Assembly: GCA_902805675.1 (NCBI GenBank)
Contig: CADCTA010000024.1
Location: 1 to 60,067 of the forward strand
Direction of reading: 5' to 3'
Length of the DNA stretch: 60,067 nucleotides
From: an uncultured Chthoniobacterales bacterium
GTDB taxonomy: Bacteria > Verrucomicrobiota > Verrucomicrobiia > Chthoniobacterales > UBA10450
The position numbers and the translations under genes are program-made. The notes under the pieces were generated by a model. It ran no database searches. It was given only the letters and a program-made list of their open reading frames with translations, and had not been told where the DNA came from. Positions 48,820-57,900 of the stretch are shown in pieces; position 1 is the first letter of the stretch; each line of letters begins with the position of its first letter.

Positions 48820-50721
48820 ATGAAACGAACATCAATATCCTACCTGGCAGCATCTGCCTGCCTCGCGCTCGGCGTGCTGGCGGTTTTGCCTGCCTCCACC
48901 AGGGCTTCCAGTCACATGGACGCTCCTCTTATCACCCTCGATGATCCGGCAAACACGACGGACGTCTACGCCTTCCTCCATAACCGCGAATCCGACGGCG
49001 CAAAGGTGCTCGCCACTTCGCTGGCGGTCTACCCGTTCGAAGAACCGGGCATCGGGCCGAATAACTTCCGTTTCGACGACAACGTTCTCTACGAGATCCA
49101 CGTCGCGACCGGTGCCGATCTCGCAGCAGGCGCTGCGACGTTCACGTATCAGTTCCGCTTCACCACGACCTACAAAAAGCAGGACACAATCCTGCAGGCG
49201 TTCCTCGGTGTGATCCAGGACGTGAACGATGCCAACCAGAACATGGTGCAGACCTACACGGTCACGAAAGTGGATCGCCGCAGCGGCGTCAGCACGCAGC
49301 TCGGGTCGGGCGTGGTCCCACCGAACAACCAGGGTATCGCCACCCCACGCTACAACGTGGCTGACAACGGCGAGAACGTCGCACGCGCAGGCGTCTCTTC
49401 ACCCGACCAGCTCGACCGCTACACCTCGCAGAGCATCGCAGCACTTTCCTCCGAGTACCGCGCCTTTGCGGGACAGCGGGAGGATGGCTTCTACGGTGAC
49501 ATCCAGGCGGTCTTCGATCTGCTCAACCTGCGCAGCGGTAAGAACAGCTTCGATAGCCAGGCAGGATTCAACCTTCACGAGATGGCGCTCGAGATTCCTC
49601 TGAGCGATATCGGCGGCGACCAACAAGTCGTCGGCGTCTACGCCACCACGAGCCGTCAGACCACGCGCGTCCTCAGCGCAGGCCCGGGCTCCGCGCCGCC
49701 TGCAAACTCGGGCGCATTCGTCCAGGTCGGTCGTCAGGGTAACCCGCTCTTCAACGAAGCGCTCGTCGCGGTCGTCGACAAGGACCTCTACAACCGCACC
49801 CAGCCGACCTCCGATGCTCAGCTGTTCGACAAGTATGCTCGTACTCCAGAACTGGCGAAGCTGATCAACGCGATCGTCTTCAAGGGCGAGAAAGTCGCAC
49901 CAGAAGACAACCGCACCGACCTCGTCGGAATCTTCATCCCTGACTTGATCAAGGTTGACCTTTCGACCGCGGAAGCGCGTCTCGCAGGCGGCGGCCCAAA
50001 CTTCGGCGCCAATCCTGACGATGCTGGATTCTCCCGGCTCGGCATCTTCGGCAACGATACGCTCACCAGCACCGTGCAAGCCGGCTTCGGCAACGGCACC
50101 GTCCCCGGTGGTTGGCCGAATGGCCGTCGTTTCGGTGACGACGTGGTCGACATCGCAATCACCGCGATCATCAGTGATCTGCGCACCAGCCCTCCGACCA
50201 TCCGCTCGGCCGACGGCATCGATAACGTGAGCAAGAACGACAGCGTTTACAGCAAGGTGTTCCCTTACGCTGCCACACCGCACAACGGTCGTAATCACGA
50301 GCATCACAACACCGCCGCGACTGGTGGCGGTGCGGGGAGCAGCAGTCGCTTCCAGAACATGGCTACTCGCGGCCTCGTGCGGCCTGGCGATAACGCGCTC
50401 ATCGGCGGCATCATCATTGTCGGCAACTCGAACAAGCGCGTAGTGCTCCGCGGTATCGGACCTTCGCTCTCGGAGAAGAATGTGCCGAACTCGCTGCCGA
50501 ACCCGGCCATCGAGGTCTTCCAGGGATCGAACAAGATCTCTGAGAACGACAACTGGAAGAGCAGCCAGCAGGCGGAAATCTCGGCCACCGGCCTCGCGCC
50601 GACCCGTGATGAAGAAGCCGCTGTGCTTCTCGATCTCGCACCAGGCGCCTACACGGTCGTCCTGCGTGGCGTAGATAACCCGGAAGGTGTCGCGCTCGTT
50701 GAGGCGTACGACATCCAGTAA
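48820..50721 (+). CDS. Secreted DUF4331 protein with one C-terminal GPSL domain
   Basis: 633 residues from the ATG at 48820. The frame is open back to 48472, but the signal peptide MKRTSISYLAASACLALGVL fixes the start. The DUF4331 domain (~30-500) begins SSHMDAPLITLDDPANTTDV and contains DVYAFLHNRE, FEEPGIGPNNFRF and NLHEMALEIPLSDI. One GPSL domain (~510-633) follows, ending LVEAYDIQ. This is the only protein here with a single copy, and that copy is of the first (KRV-containing) type. It is probably periplasmic or surface-exposed. DUF4331 has no firm function. Confidence 0.9.
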   Translation: MKRTSISYLAASACLALGVLAVLPASTRASSHMDAPLITLDDPANTTDVYAFLHNRESDGAKVLATSLAVYPFEEPGIGPNNFRFDDNVLYEIHVATGADLAAGAATFTYQFRFTTTYKKQDTILQAFLGVIQDVNDANQNMVQTYTVTKVDRRSGVSTQLGSGVVPPNNQGIATPRYNVADNGENVARAGVSSPDQLDRYTSQSIAALSSEYRAFAGQREDGFYGDIQAVFDLLNLRSGKNSFDSQAGFNLHEMALEIPLSDIGGDQQVVGVYATTSRQTTRVLSAGPGSAPPANSGAFVQVGRQGNPLFNEALVAVVDKDLYNRTQPTSDAQLFDKYARTPELAKLINAIVFKGEKVAPEDNRTDLVGIFIPDLIKVDLSTAEARLAGGGPNFGANPDDAGFSRLGIFGNDTLTSTVQAGFGNGTVPGGWPNGRRFGDDVVDIAITAIISDLRTSPPTIRSADGIDNVSKNDSVYSKVFPYAATPHNGRNHEHHNTAATGGGAGSSSRFQNMATRGLVRPGDNALIGGIIIVGNSNKRVVLRGIGPSLSEKNVPNSLPNPAIEVFQGSNKISENDNWKSSQQAEISATGLAPTRDEEAAVLLDLAPGAYTVVLRGVDNPEGVALVEAYDIQ

Positions 50722-50748
50722 CCGGACCAGAAACAAATAACCATTGCG

Positions 50749-50781
50749 CGGGCCGGTCGGGATTTACTCCTGACCGGCCCG
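50749..50781 (+). terminator. GC hairpin after the DUF4331 gene
   Basis: CGGGCCGGTC pairs with GACCGGCCCG around a 13-nt loop and is followed by TTGCATTTAT. It starts 27 bp after the DUF4331 stop. Likely an intrinsic terminator, though the T-run is weak. Confidence 0.65.
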
Positions 50782-50811
50782 TTGCATTTATAAGCATGTC
50801 ATTGCTCTTTC

Positions 50812-50906
50812 GATGTCATTCCGAGCGCAGCCGAGGAATCCCGGGGGATCAGCTTAAAGGTCTCGCCACGGGATTCTTCGACTCCGCTCCGCTGCGCTCA
50901 GAATGA
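50812..50906. repeat. Intergenic TGTCATTCCGAGCG-type palindromic repeat
   Basis: GTCATTCCGAGCGCAGC with GAGGAATCCCG on the left is complemented by CGGGATTCTTCGACTCC and GCGCTCAGAATGAC on the right. Together they form a ~95-bp imperfect inverted repeat. Similar elements are common between genes in many soil and environmental genomes. It separates the DUF4331 and HupE-like genes. Confidence 0.8.
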
Positions 50907-50955
50907 CGGCGTGCGAAAGTGCATGACACCCTTTAAGAGCAGACAGCACCTAATC

Positions 50956-52053
50956 ATGCGCCCAATTATCCGCCGCCCGGCATCAGCTACGCTCGCTCTC
51001 GTGGCTATGCTTATCGTGTCCTCCACTCGCGCACTGCACGCTCATGATCCTGGGTTGAGCTCAGCCGAGATCGACGTGCGTGCGAGCGCGACGACCGTGG
51101 TCATCACCTACAACGAACGCGACATCGCGAACATGATCGGCGAGTCGCCGGAGGCGGTGCGCAGCGGCAATGCGCAGGCGCTGAAGAAGCTCGAGGAGAC
51201 TGCCGGGCGTTCGGCTGTGTTAAGCGCCGCCGGCCAACCGCTCTCGCCCACGAATGTGGTGGCGCGACCGGAAGGGGAAAACAACGTCGAGTTTCGGTTC
51301 GAATTCGCGACGCCAGCTCCTGCGGAGTTCGTGTTCGAATCAACGCTCCTGCCCGAGCTGTCGTTTGGTCATCGGCAGGCGTTCGCGGCGCGCGATGCGG
51401 CCGGCACGGAGATCGCGCGCGCCATCCTGAGCGGCCGCGAGAAAACCGTCAGCATTTCAGCGGGCTCCACGCAAAGCGCGTCCGAAGGCGGCAGCCGTTT
51501 CCGCGAGTTCTTCATGCTCGGCATTCACCACATCATCACCGGCTACGATCATCTGCTGTTCCTCTTCGGATTGCTGATCGTCTGCCGAACCGCGCGCGCC
51601 GGCATTGTGCTGATCACCTGTTTCACCGTGGCTCACTCGATCACGCTCGTGCTCTCGACCTTCGGCCTCGTCGATCTGCCGGGCCTGTTCGTGGAAGCGA
51701 CGATCGCGGCTTCGATTCTGTACGTTGGGATCGAGAACCTGTTGCGGAAAGAGGGCGGCCTCAGCTGGCGCTGGGTGCTGACGTTCGCGTTCGGCCTGAT
51801 TCACGGCCTCGGCTTTGCCGGAGTGCTGCACGACATGGGCATCGCGAAAACGGGCAGCGCGGCAGTGCTGCCGTTGTTTGCGTTCAACCTCGGCGTCGAG
51901 GCAGGTCAGCTCGCCATCGCAGCGATCGTCCTGCCGATCCTTTGGAAGCTCCGCGACAATCGGACCTTCCTCCGCGTGGGTGTTCCGGCCTGCTCCGTCC
52001 TCGTCGCTGCTGCCGGCGCATATTGGCTGATCGAGCGGACACTGCTCGCGTAG
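50956..52053 (+). CDS. HupE/UreJ-family membrane protein
   Basis: 365 residues from the ATG at 50956. An ATG at 50923 is in frame too. After a signal sequence (ATLALVAMLIVSSTRALHA) comes a ~170-residue soluble domain starting HDPGLSSAEIDV. Then come about six transmembrane helices with the family signature GIHHIITGYDHLLFLFGLL, FTVAHSITLVLSTFG and GLIHGLGFAGVL. HupE/UreJ relatives are proposed metal (often nickel) permeases, but many homologues have no tested substrate and no hydrogenase or urease genes are here. The histidine-rich GxDHLLF motif supports metal binding. It may act with the DUF4331 and TPR proteins upstream. Confidence 0.9.
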   Translation: MRPIIRRPASATLALVAMLIVSSTRALHAHDPGLSSAEIDVRASATTVVITYNERDIANMIGESPEAVRSGNAQALKKLEETAGRSAVLSAAGQPLSPTNVVARPEGENNVEFRFEFATPAPAEFVFESTLLPELSFGHRQAFAARDAAGTEIARAILSGREKTVSISAGSTQSASEGGSRFREFFMLGIHHIITGYDHLLFLFGLLIVCRTARAGIVLITCFTVAHSITLVLSTFGLVDLPGLFVEATIAASILYVGIENLLRKEGGLSWRWVLTFAFGLIHGLGFAGVLHDMGIAKTGSAAVLPLFAFNLGVEAGQLAIAAIVLPILWKLRDNRTFLRVGVPACSVLVAAAGAYWLIERTLLA

Positions 52054-52084
52054 AAGCCTTCGGGTTCGACGGTCGGCCAGCAGG

Positions 52085-52295
52085 TTGGCGTGGGTGTTCC
52101 CTATGATGGGCACTGTCAGGAGGAGAATGGCATCTGTAGCTTCTACCAATAGAACGGGCGAGCCGCACCGCGATCTCTTTCCGCCGTGCCGTTCCGCGCG
52201 CGAGCAGCATGTTCGCAAGGTTCAGGCAGGCGACGACCAAAACGATTGCCGCCATTCCGAGCAGAACGGAGCCAAGCGCTTTACTCGGTAGCACG
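52085..52295 (-). pseudogene. ABC-transporter permease (FtsX/MacB, ADOP-type) fragment
   Basis: The minus strand encodes SKALGSVLLGMAAIVLVVAC, then LNLANMLLARGTARRKEIAV and RLA, the conserved core of a MacB/FtsX-like permease helix and following loop. The usual continuation (LGASRGRL...) is lost at ~52150. Another frame gives LLVEATDAILLLTVPIIG, compatible with a frameshifted next helix. No start, no remaining domains and no partner ATPase are present. It is a decayed remnant bordered by a REP-like hairpin. Confidence 0.72.
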
Positions 52296-52303
52296 TCCGC
52301 GCC

Positions 52304-52336
52304 AAAGCGGCGGAATACCGCCGCACTCCAAAACGC
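52304..52336 (-). repeat. REP-like hairpin, copy 1
   Basis: A 33-bp unit containing GCGGCGG-AATA-CCGCCGC (52307-52324). It is related by inversion to 52368-52400 and separated from it by 31 bp. Confidence 0.8.
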
Positions 52337-52367
52337 AAGCGCCGGACGGGGCGGAATCGTCGCGACA

Positions 52368-52400
52368 GCGTCTTGGAGTGCGCCAGTATTCTGGCGCTTT
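52368..52400 (+). repeat. REP-like hairpin, copy 2 (inverted)
   Basis: A 33-bp unit containing GCGCCAG-TATT-CTGGCGC (52380-52397). It matches the inverse complement of copy 1 at 28 of 33 positions, and four of the five differences are paired and keep the stem intact. The pair has the layout of a REP doublet. Confidence 0.8.
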
Positions 52401-52865
52401 CGCACAACGCGTGGCCGGCCACTTCTTTAGGCAGATGCAATGAGGCCCGCCTGCATCTATAGCCACAGCCGCGGCGAATAGCGTCGTTGTCTTCGCCGCC
52501 GCCTGGGTCGTTGCCAGTTCTCCCATCGTGCGCGCGCAAGACGCGGTCTCGGCCCCAACCTCCGACGCGGAGACGGATCGCGTTATCACCTCGAGCAGTT
52601 CGCCGCGGCGGAGAAAGGGACGCTATCGAAGATCCTCCGCGCCGACACTCCCCTGCGACCCGATCGTTGCGACGCCGGTGAGATCATTAGCGGGCCCCTT
52701 CTACGCTTCGCGCCTGCCCTGCGAACCTGCCGATGGGGGCCGTGCGCTTCAGCGCGACGTGGCGTTTCTGAACGGCGGCACCGCCTTTTATCTGGCGCGC
52801 GGCCGCGTCGATAATGACAGCCCGGCGCGTGTTCAGCGCATCGCTGAACACCGGCTCGGCACGCG
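52401..52865. other. Degenerate region without a recognisable intact gene
   Basis: 465 bp. On the plus strand a short frame gives SVVVFAAAWVVASSPIVRAQ, which looks like the signal peptide of an exported protein. It continues DAVSAPTSDAETDRVI, faintly like the start of TonB-dependent receptors, before becoming Arg/Ser-rich and unconvincing. I read this as gene debris continuing from the permease fragment. Low certainty. Confidence 0.4.
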
Positions 52866-53873
52866 TTACTTGCCGGCGAGGACGATCGGGCCTTCAGCCT
52901 TGGCGACGCCGCCGCGGCGTTCGACGCTGACCGCGAATGCCGAAGGCGATTCGATCCGGATCTTCGGTGCGAAGACGTAACGCGTGCTGCCCTTTTTCTC
53001 GACGTGGAAAACGCCGGCATCGACTGGATCAGCAAAGCGCGAATCGACGATCCAGAGCTGGTAATCGCGATCATCGGTGTTCGGCGGCATGTTGCTGCCA
53101 TTCAGCACGCCGCGCTGCCGCGCCGCATCCCAGACGACCGCGGCGGTGGCGTTCGGAGCCTTGCTCATTTTCGAGGTGAGCGTGGCGACCTGAACGGACG
53201 AGAACTCGTCGCGCTCCTCGCCGCCTGCGGGCGTCTGACGTTGCTCCGCCGGCGGCTGGCGCTGTCGTTCCTGCCGCGCGACGCGCTCCTCTTGCTGCTC
53301 GCGAGCTTCGGTGCGCGCGACCTTGTCCAACGCCTCGTCGCGTGCGGCTGCCAGCGTGGCCATCTGCGTGCGAGCGTCGGCCTCGCGTTGCTGCAGCTCG
53401 ACGAGCTGCTGCTCGGCGAGATCCTTGTCTTTCGCCAGCGCGGCGAGCTGCGTTTGCGCCGCGGTGGCTCGCGACTCGGCGGCAACTGTCGCGTCGCGCG
53501 CAGCTGCTGCCTCTTGATGCGCGGCCGCGAGCCGATCGGTGAGCCGCTGCCGCTGTGAGAACGCAACCGCACATGCGATCGCGAGACACGCTGCGACAGC
53601 CCATGGGATCCAGTTGGTGCGCAGCGGAGTGATGACCGTGCGCTCGGGCTTTTGCGCGCGGATCTCGTGCATGATCCGGCTTTCAAGATGCGACGGCAGC
53701 GGTCGAGAAGGCGCGGCATGCGCCAGACTGCCGGCGACATCCGCAAGGGAGCGGACGTGCTCCCGCAATTCGTCGTCCGTCGCGAGCTGCGCTTCGAAGG
53801 CGCGCGTCTCCTCGGGCTCGAGCGCGTCGAGCACGTAAAGCGAAGCTTGTTCGTCCAGCTGTTCGTGGATCAT
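52866..53873 (-). CDS. Anti-sigma factor, RskA-like, with long coiled coil
   Basis: 335 residues. The N-terminal anti-sigma domain (~1-65) is MIHEQLDEQASLYVLDALEP and so on, without the HxxxCxxC zinc motif. One transmembrane helix lies at ~88-105 (WIPWAVAACLAIACAVAFS). A coiled coil of ~110 residues rich in Ala/Glu/Gln/Arg follows (~108-215). The extracytoplasmic RskA domain is at ~235-335 (ATAAVVWDAARQRGVLNGSN ... YQLWIVDS). It would hold the ECF sigma factor at the membrane and release it on a signal, in analogy to SigK/RskA. Its start overlaps the sigma stop (ATGA). The unusually long coiled coil in place of a short linker is notable. Confidence 0.92.
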   Translation of the reverse strand: MIHEQLDEQASLYVLDALEPEETRAFEAQLATDDELREHVRSLADVAGSLAHAAPSRPLPSHLESRIMHEIRAQKPERTVITPLRTNWIPWAVAACLAIACAVAFSQRQRLTDRLAAAHQEAAAARDATVAAESRATAAQTQLAALAKDKDLAEQQLVELQQREADARTQMATLAAARDEALDKVARTEAREQQEERVARQERQRQPPAEQRQTPAGGEERDEFSSVQVATLTSKMSKAPNATAAVVWDAARQRGVLNGSNMPPNTDDRDYQLWIVDSRFADPVDAGVFHVEKKGSTRYVFAPKIRIESPSAFAVSVERRGGVAKAEGPIVLAGK

Positions 53874-54511
53874 GTCGATGGCTTCAGAAAATTGCGTAGC
53901 GCCATTAATCCACGCCGGATGCGGGCCTTGATCGTGCCGAGCGGCTCGCCGAGTTGCGTGGAGATTTCAGCCTGGGTGAGGCCGCGGAAGAATGCGAGGT
54001 GGATCGCGTTGCGCTGCGGTTCCGGAAGGTGCGAGAGCGCTTTGCGAATCCGGGTGCGCTCTTCGTTTTCGCCGAGCAGCTCGTCGGCTTGGGCAGCATG
54101 TTCGATCGGAGCGGCGGCAGACTCGGCGGCGGCGGCTTCGAGCGTGCGGCCGCGGCGTTGGCGGGAGCGCAGGCGATCGAGCGCGCGATTGCGCGAGATC
54201 ATCACCGCCCAGGTGAAAAGACCGCTGCGATTCGGATCGTAGGTGGAGGCCTTCTTCCACATCTGCACAAACGCTTCCTGCACCACGTCCTCCGCTTCCT
54301 TCTGGTCGTGCAGGATCTCGTAGACCATGGAGAAGAGGCCGGGAGCGAAACGGCGATAGAAACTGGCGAAGGCCGCCTCGTCAGCCGCGAGGACTCCTCG
54401 CATCAACTCCTGATCCGCGGCATCCTGGTTGAGCTGCTCGGGGGAGCGCGAGCCCCGGCGCGAGGACGTGCGCGCGCCGTCAGTGGCTGGAGCGGAGGGA
54501 TCGGCAGCCAT
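53870..54511 (-). CDS. ECF sigma factor (SigK-like) paired with anti-sigma factor
   Basis: 213 residues from the ATG at 54511. A GTG at 54595 would extend it without conserved sequence. Region 2 motifs are FYRRFAPGLFSMVYEILHDQ, EDVVQEAFVQMWKKAST and FTWAVMISRNRALDRLRSRQ. Region 4 is LPEPQRNAIHLAFFRGLTQA ... EPLGTIKARIRRGLMALR. It is translationally coupled with the RskA-like anti-sigma gene, and the pair probably forms a membrane-stress or envelope-signal switch. Its regulon is unknown. The neighbouring large secreted genes are candidates. Confidence 0.94.
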   Translation of the reverse strand: MAADPSAPATDGARTSSRRGSRSPEQLNQDAADQELMRGVLAADEAAFASFYRRFAPGLFSMVYEILHDQKEAEDVVQEAFVQMWKKASTYDPNRSGLFTWAVMISRNRALDRLRSRQRRGRTLEAAAAESAAAPIEHAAQADELLGENEERTRIRKALSHLPEPQRNAIHLAFFRGLTQAEISTQLGEPLGTIKARIRRGLMALRNFLKPST

Positions 54512-54970
54512 CGCGAGCGGCGAAATTGGCCGAATCACCTCGACGCGGCAAGCACTAGCTCGCGAAAACGGCGAAGGTTCGCGAAGGGTGACCACATCTG
54601 ATTAGACGCCAAGGCGCACCGGAGAGATGCAGCAGTCGCTCACTGGCGTGGCGAAAGGCAGTATGAACGTTAGCTTCTGGAAGCGGTGACACTCCTCGAT
54701 GCTCCCACCGCGGCCACCCAATCAGACCCGTTGAAGAATACTTCCGCCTGCGCAGGAGAAAGCGGTTGCGGAGTGTGTCAAAATGGGTAAATGGCGTGCG
54801 CCTCCGGTTCTGCTGATTTGAGCGTCGGCACCCGGTCAGCTCCCCCCAAACGTGAGTCCAACGAGTAACCTTGGCGCCATGCGTCACTGTGAGCATTCGC
54901 TCAGCGCATCCCCGCGGCTATCTGCCAGACTTCCTCTGGTGCCGATTCCTGCGAGCAGCCGAACACAATC
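54512..54970. other. Intergenic region between ECF sigma operon and large sialidase-type gene
   Basis: About 460 bp. An open minus-strand frame at 54555-54896 (113 codons) has no recognisable homology or signal sequence, and I do not call it. No clear repeat or operator stood out. It must contain divergent promoters for both flanking genes. Confidence 0.45.
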
Positions 54971-57900
54971 ATGAAATCATCGCCCCTCCCTTCATCTTCG
55001 ACTTTGTCCCAAAACTTCGCCAAACCGCTGATCCAGCGGGCGCTCGCGCTCGGCATCGCGGCGCTGATGTCCACGGGCACTTCCGGGTTCGCCGCTGGCG
55101 ATCCGTGTGTGGTGCCAGGTGTCTCTGTGGCGACCGATCCGGCGGGCGACGCCACCCCCGCTGGAGCTTCGCCGCAGCAGGACATTACCGAAGTCTTCAT
55201 CGCTGAGCCGGGACAGTCGGACGGCGTTCCGAAACTGGTGACCACCGTCAAAGTCGCGGCGCTCACCCCCGCTACGCTACCGCCCAACGGCAACTGGCGT
55301 GTCTACTTCAAGGTCGGTGCGGTCACTTACTTCACCACCGTCTTTAACGATCCTAACACCGGTGTCCGCTACGAATACGGGAACATCGACCCAGTCACGG
55401 GCAGCAACTCCACCATCGGCGGCGCAGACGGCGGCTCCATCTCCGCAGCCGACAAAACGCTCAGCGTCGTGATCGCCATGAGCAAGGTCGGCAGCCCGGC
55501 GCCCGGCAGCTCGCTCGCGAACATCTATGGCCGCACCCAGACGCTCGTCGGCGCGGCTGGAACTGGCGCCCTCGCCACCCACGATACCGCACCGAATGCC
55601 GGCGCCACCAGCACCGCGACTTACACCTTGCTCACCGCCTCAGCGGCCTGCGCGGCCCCGGGTGGCACACCCACGCCAACACCGCCACCGGCGGCGGCGG
55701 GCCCAGACACACCTCGCTACCATAACTTCGCCGCCCCTCAAGGAATGGGGAACGGCGCCGGAGAGCCGACGCTCGGGGCCGGTAAACCAAATCTCGCTGG
55801 CCAGCCCCCTTCGGCAGGCGGCCCGACGATGTATATCGCCGGCCTCGAGACGCTGCGCGTGAGTTGGGATGATTGCGCGTCGCCCGCGGGTGCGCTTTGG
55901 GAGAACAAGACTGCCCCGACCACACCTCCGACCACGCTTGACCCGATTCTCTACACCGACTTCGGTGCGGGGCGCACCAGCCCTTCGCGGACGTTTGTCT
56001 CACAGCTCGGGCCGAAGACCAGCTTCCTGACCTATAGCGACAACAACGGCCAGACCTACAGCCAAAGCCAGGGTAGCGGCATCAACTCCGGCGTCGATCA
56101 CCAGACCATTGGCGGTGGACCGTACCGTGCTAACGCGACGCCGCCGGCACCTCCCAACATCGCCTACCCGAACGCCATCTATTACGCCTCGCAGGATATC
56201 GCCGTCGCGCAGCTCGCCCGCAGCGACGATGGCGGGCAAACCTTTGGCGCCGCAGTCCCCATGTACAATCTCAGCCAGTGCGGCGGACTGCACGGCCACG
56301 TGAAGGTGGCACCTGATGGGACCGTCTACGTCCCGAACAAAAACTGCGGCGGCAAACAGGCCGTGGTGGTGTCTGAAAACAACGGCGTCACCTTCTCGAT
56401 TCGTCCGATCCCGGCTAGCTCATCCCGAGCCAGTGGCAATGATCCATCTGTGGGTATCGACGCGGACGGAAAGCTTTACTTCGCCTTCCAGGATGGCGAC
56501 GGGCGTCCAAAAGTCGCCGTCTCGAGCGACCGCGGGCTGACCTGGTCGCAGCCCACGGACATCGGCGCTGCCTTTGGCCTGAAAAATTCCGTCTTCCCTG
56601 CCGCCGTCGGCGGCAGCAGCGGGCGCGGCGCGGTGCAATTCCTCGCCACCGATGAGCCTGGCAATTACCAGGCGACCGGCGTCTTCAAAGGCGTCTGGCA
56701 CATCTACGCCTCTCACACCTTCGATGGCGGGGCGACCTGGGCCACCACGCGCGTCACCCCAGAGAACGATCCCGTCCAGCGCGGGTCGATCTGCACCGGC
56801 GGCACCACCTGTGGCGGAGACCGAAATCTCCTCGATTTCAATGACATGGAGATCGACCACGAAGGTCGCCTCCTCATCGCGTATGCAGATGGCTGCATCG
56901 GCTGCACCAGCCCGGTCGGAACTGATTCGCGCGCCGAAAAAGCCACTATTGCCAGACAATCCGGCGGCAAGCGGCTGCTTGCTCAATTCGACCCGCTGCG
57001 GACCGACCTGCCCGGTGCGCCCGCCATCAGCGGCGGGCTGAACGCCGATAGCACCGCGGTCACGCTTACCTGGAGCGCGCCGGATAACGGCGGCTCCGAG
57101 ATCACCGGCTATAACGTCTACCGCCGCGAGGGCGAAGCAGGCACATTCACGCTGCTGGCCACCGTAACCGAGCCGACTTATACCGACACGACCTTCAACA
57201 ACACGGTCTCAAACTTTTACCGCGTCACCGCCGTCAACAGCACGGGCGAAGGACCGTTCTGCCGCGACTTCCAGCCGCAGGTGGTGATCCCGCCGAATCC
57301 GTGCGCACTTCCGGGTGTGCTGGTCGTGAACGACGTCAACGCCAACCGCTCGGACAATGATGGTGGCGTGAACACACCGCCCGATCCGCGGGTGAACGTG
57401 CGACAGGTGTCCGTCGCGGAGCCGTTCTTCGGCACAGGCGCGCAGAAGCTCGTGTTCACGATGCAGCTGGCGCCTTCGGCGACTGCCTCGGCACCACCAA
57501 GCAGCCAGTGGTACCTCATCTGGCAGCGGCTCAATCCTGACGCGAACTTTGACCGCTACTACGTCGCAATGAAATCGGACACCGCGGGCAACGTCTCATA
57601 CGAATACGGAAAGTTCGGCGTGCCACTTTCGGCGGGCACTGAGGCTAATCCGAATGCCAACACCCCGGTGAAGCTCGGAAATGCCGATAGCGGGACCTAC
57701 GATCCCGTGAACGGCGTGATCACCATCACCTTGTCCAACAGCAAAGCAGAGAACATCACTGCCGGACAAACGCTCGCGAAGCTTAACGCGCGGACCTACC
57801 TGAGCCGTCCGGAGCCAGGACCGAAAGCACAGAACAATGCTTCCGACATCACCGCCGACTTCGACTACACGCTCTTCGGCAATGACTTCTGCCGCGTCAA

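Noticed and set aside
49399..50736. Long open frame (445 codons) antisense to the DUF4331 gene
   Set aside because: The composition mirrors the sense codons, it has no domain or start context, and the sense gene is certain.
50812..50906. Inverted repeat considered as an insertion-sequence end
   Set aside because: No transposase or target-site duplication is visible, and the sequence matches a known style of intergenic palindrome.
54555..54896. 113-codon minus-strand frame between the ECF operon and the sialidase-type gene
   Set aside because: No domain, signal peptide or homologue that I recognise. Its 3' end runs into the sigma gene's upstream region, and it lacks a convincing ribosome-binding site.
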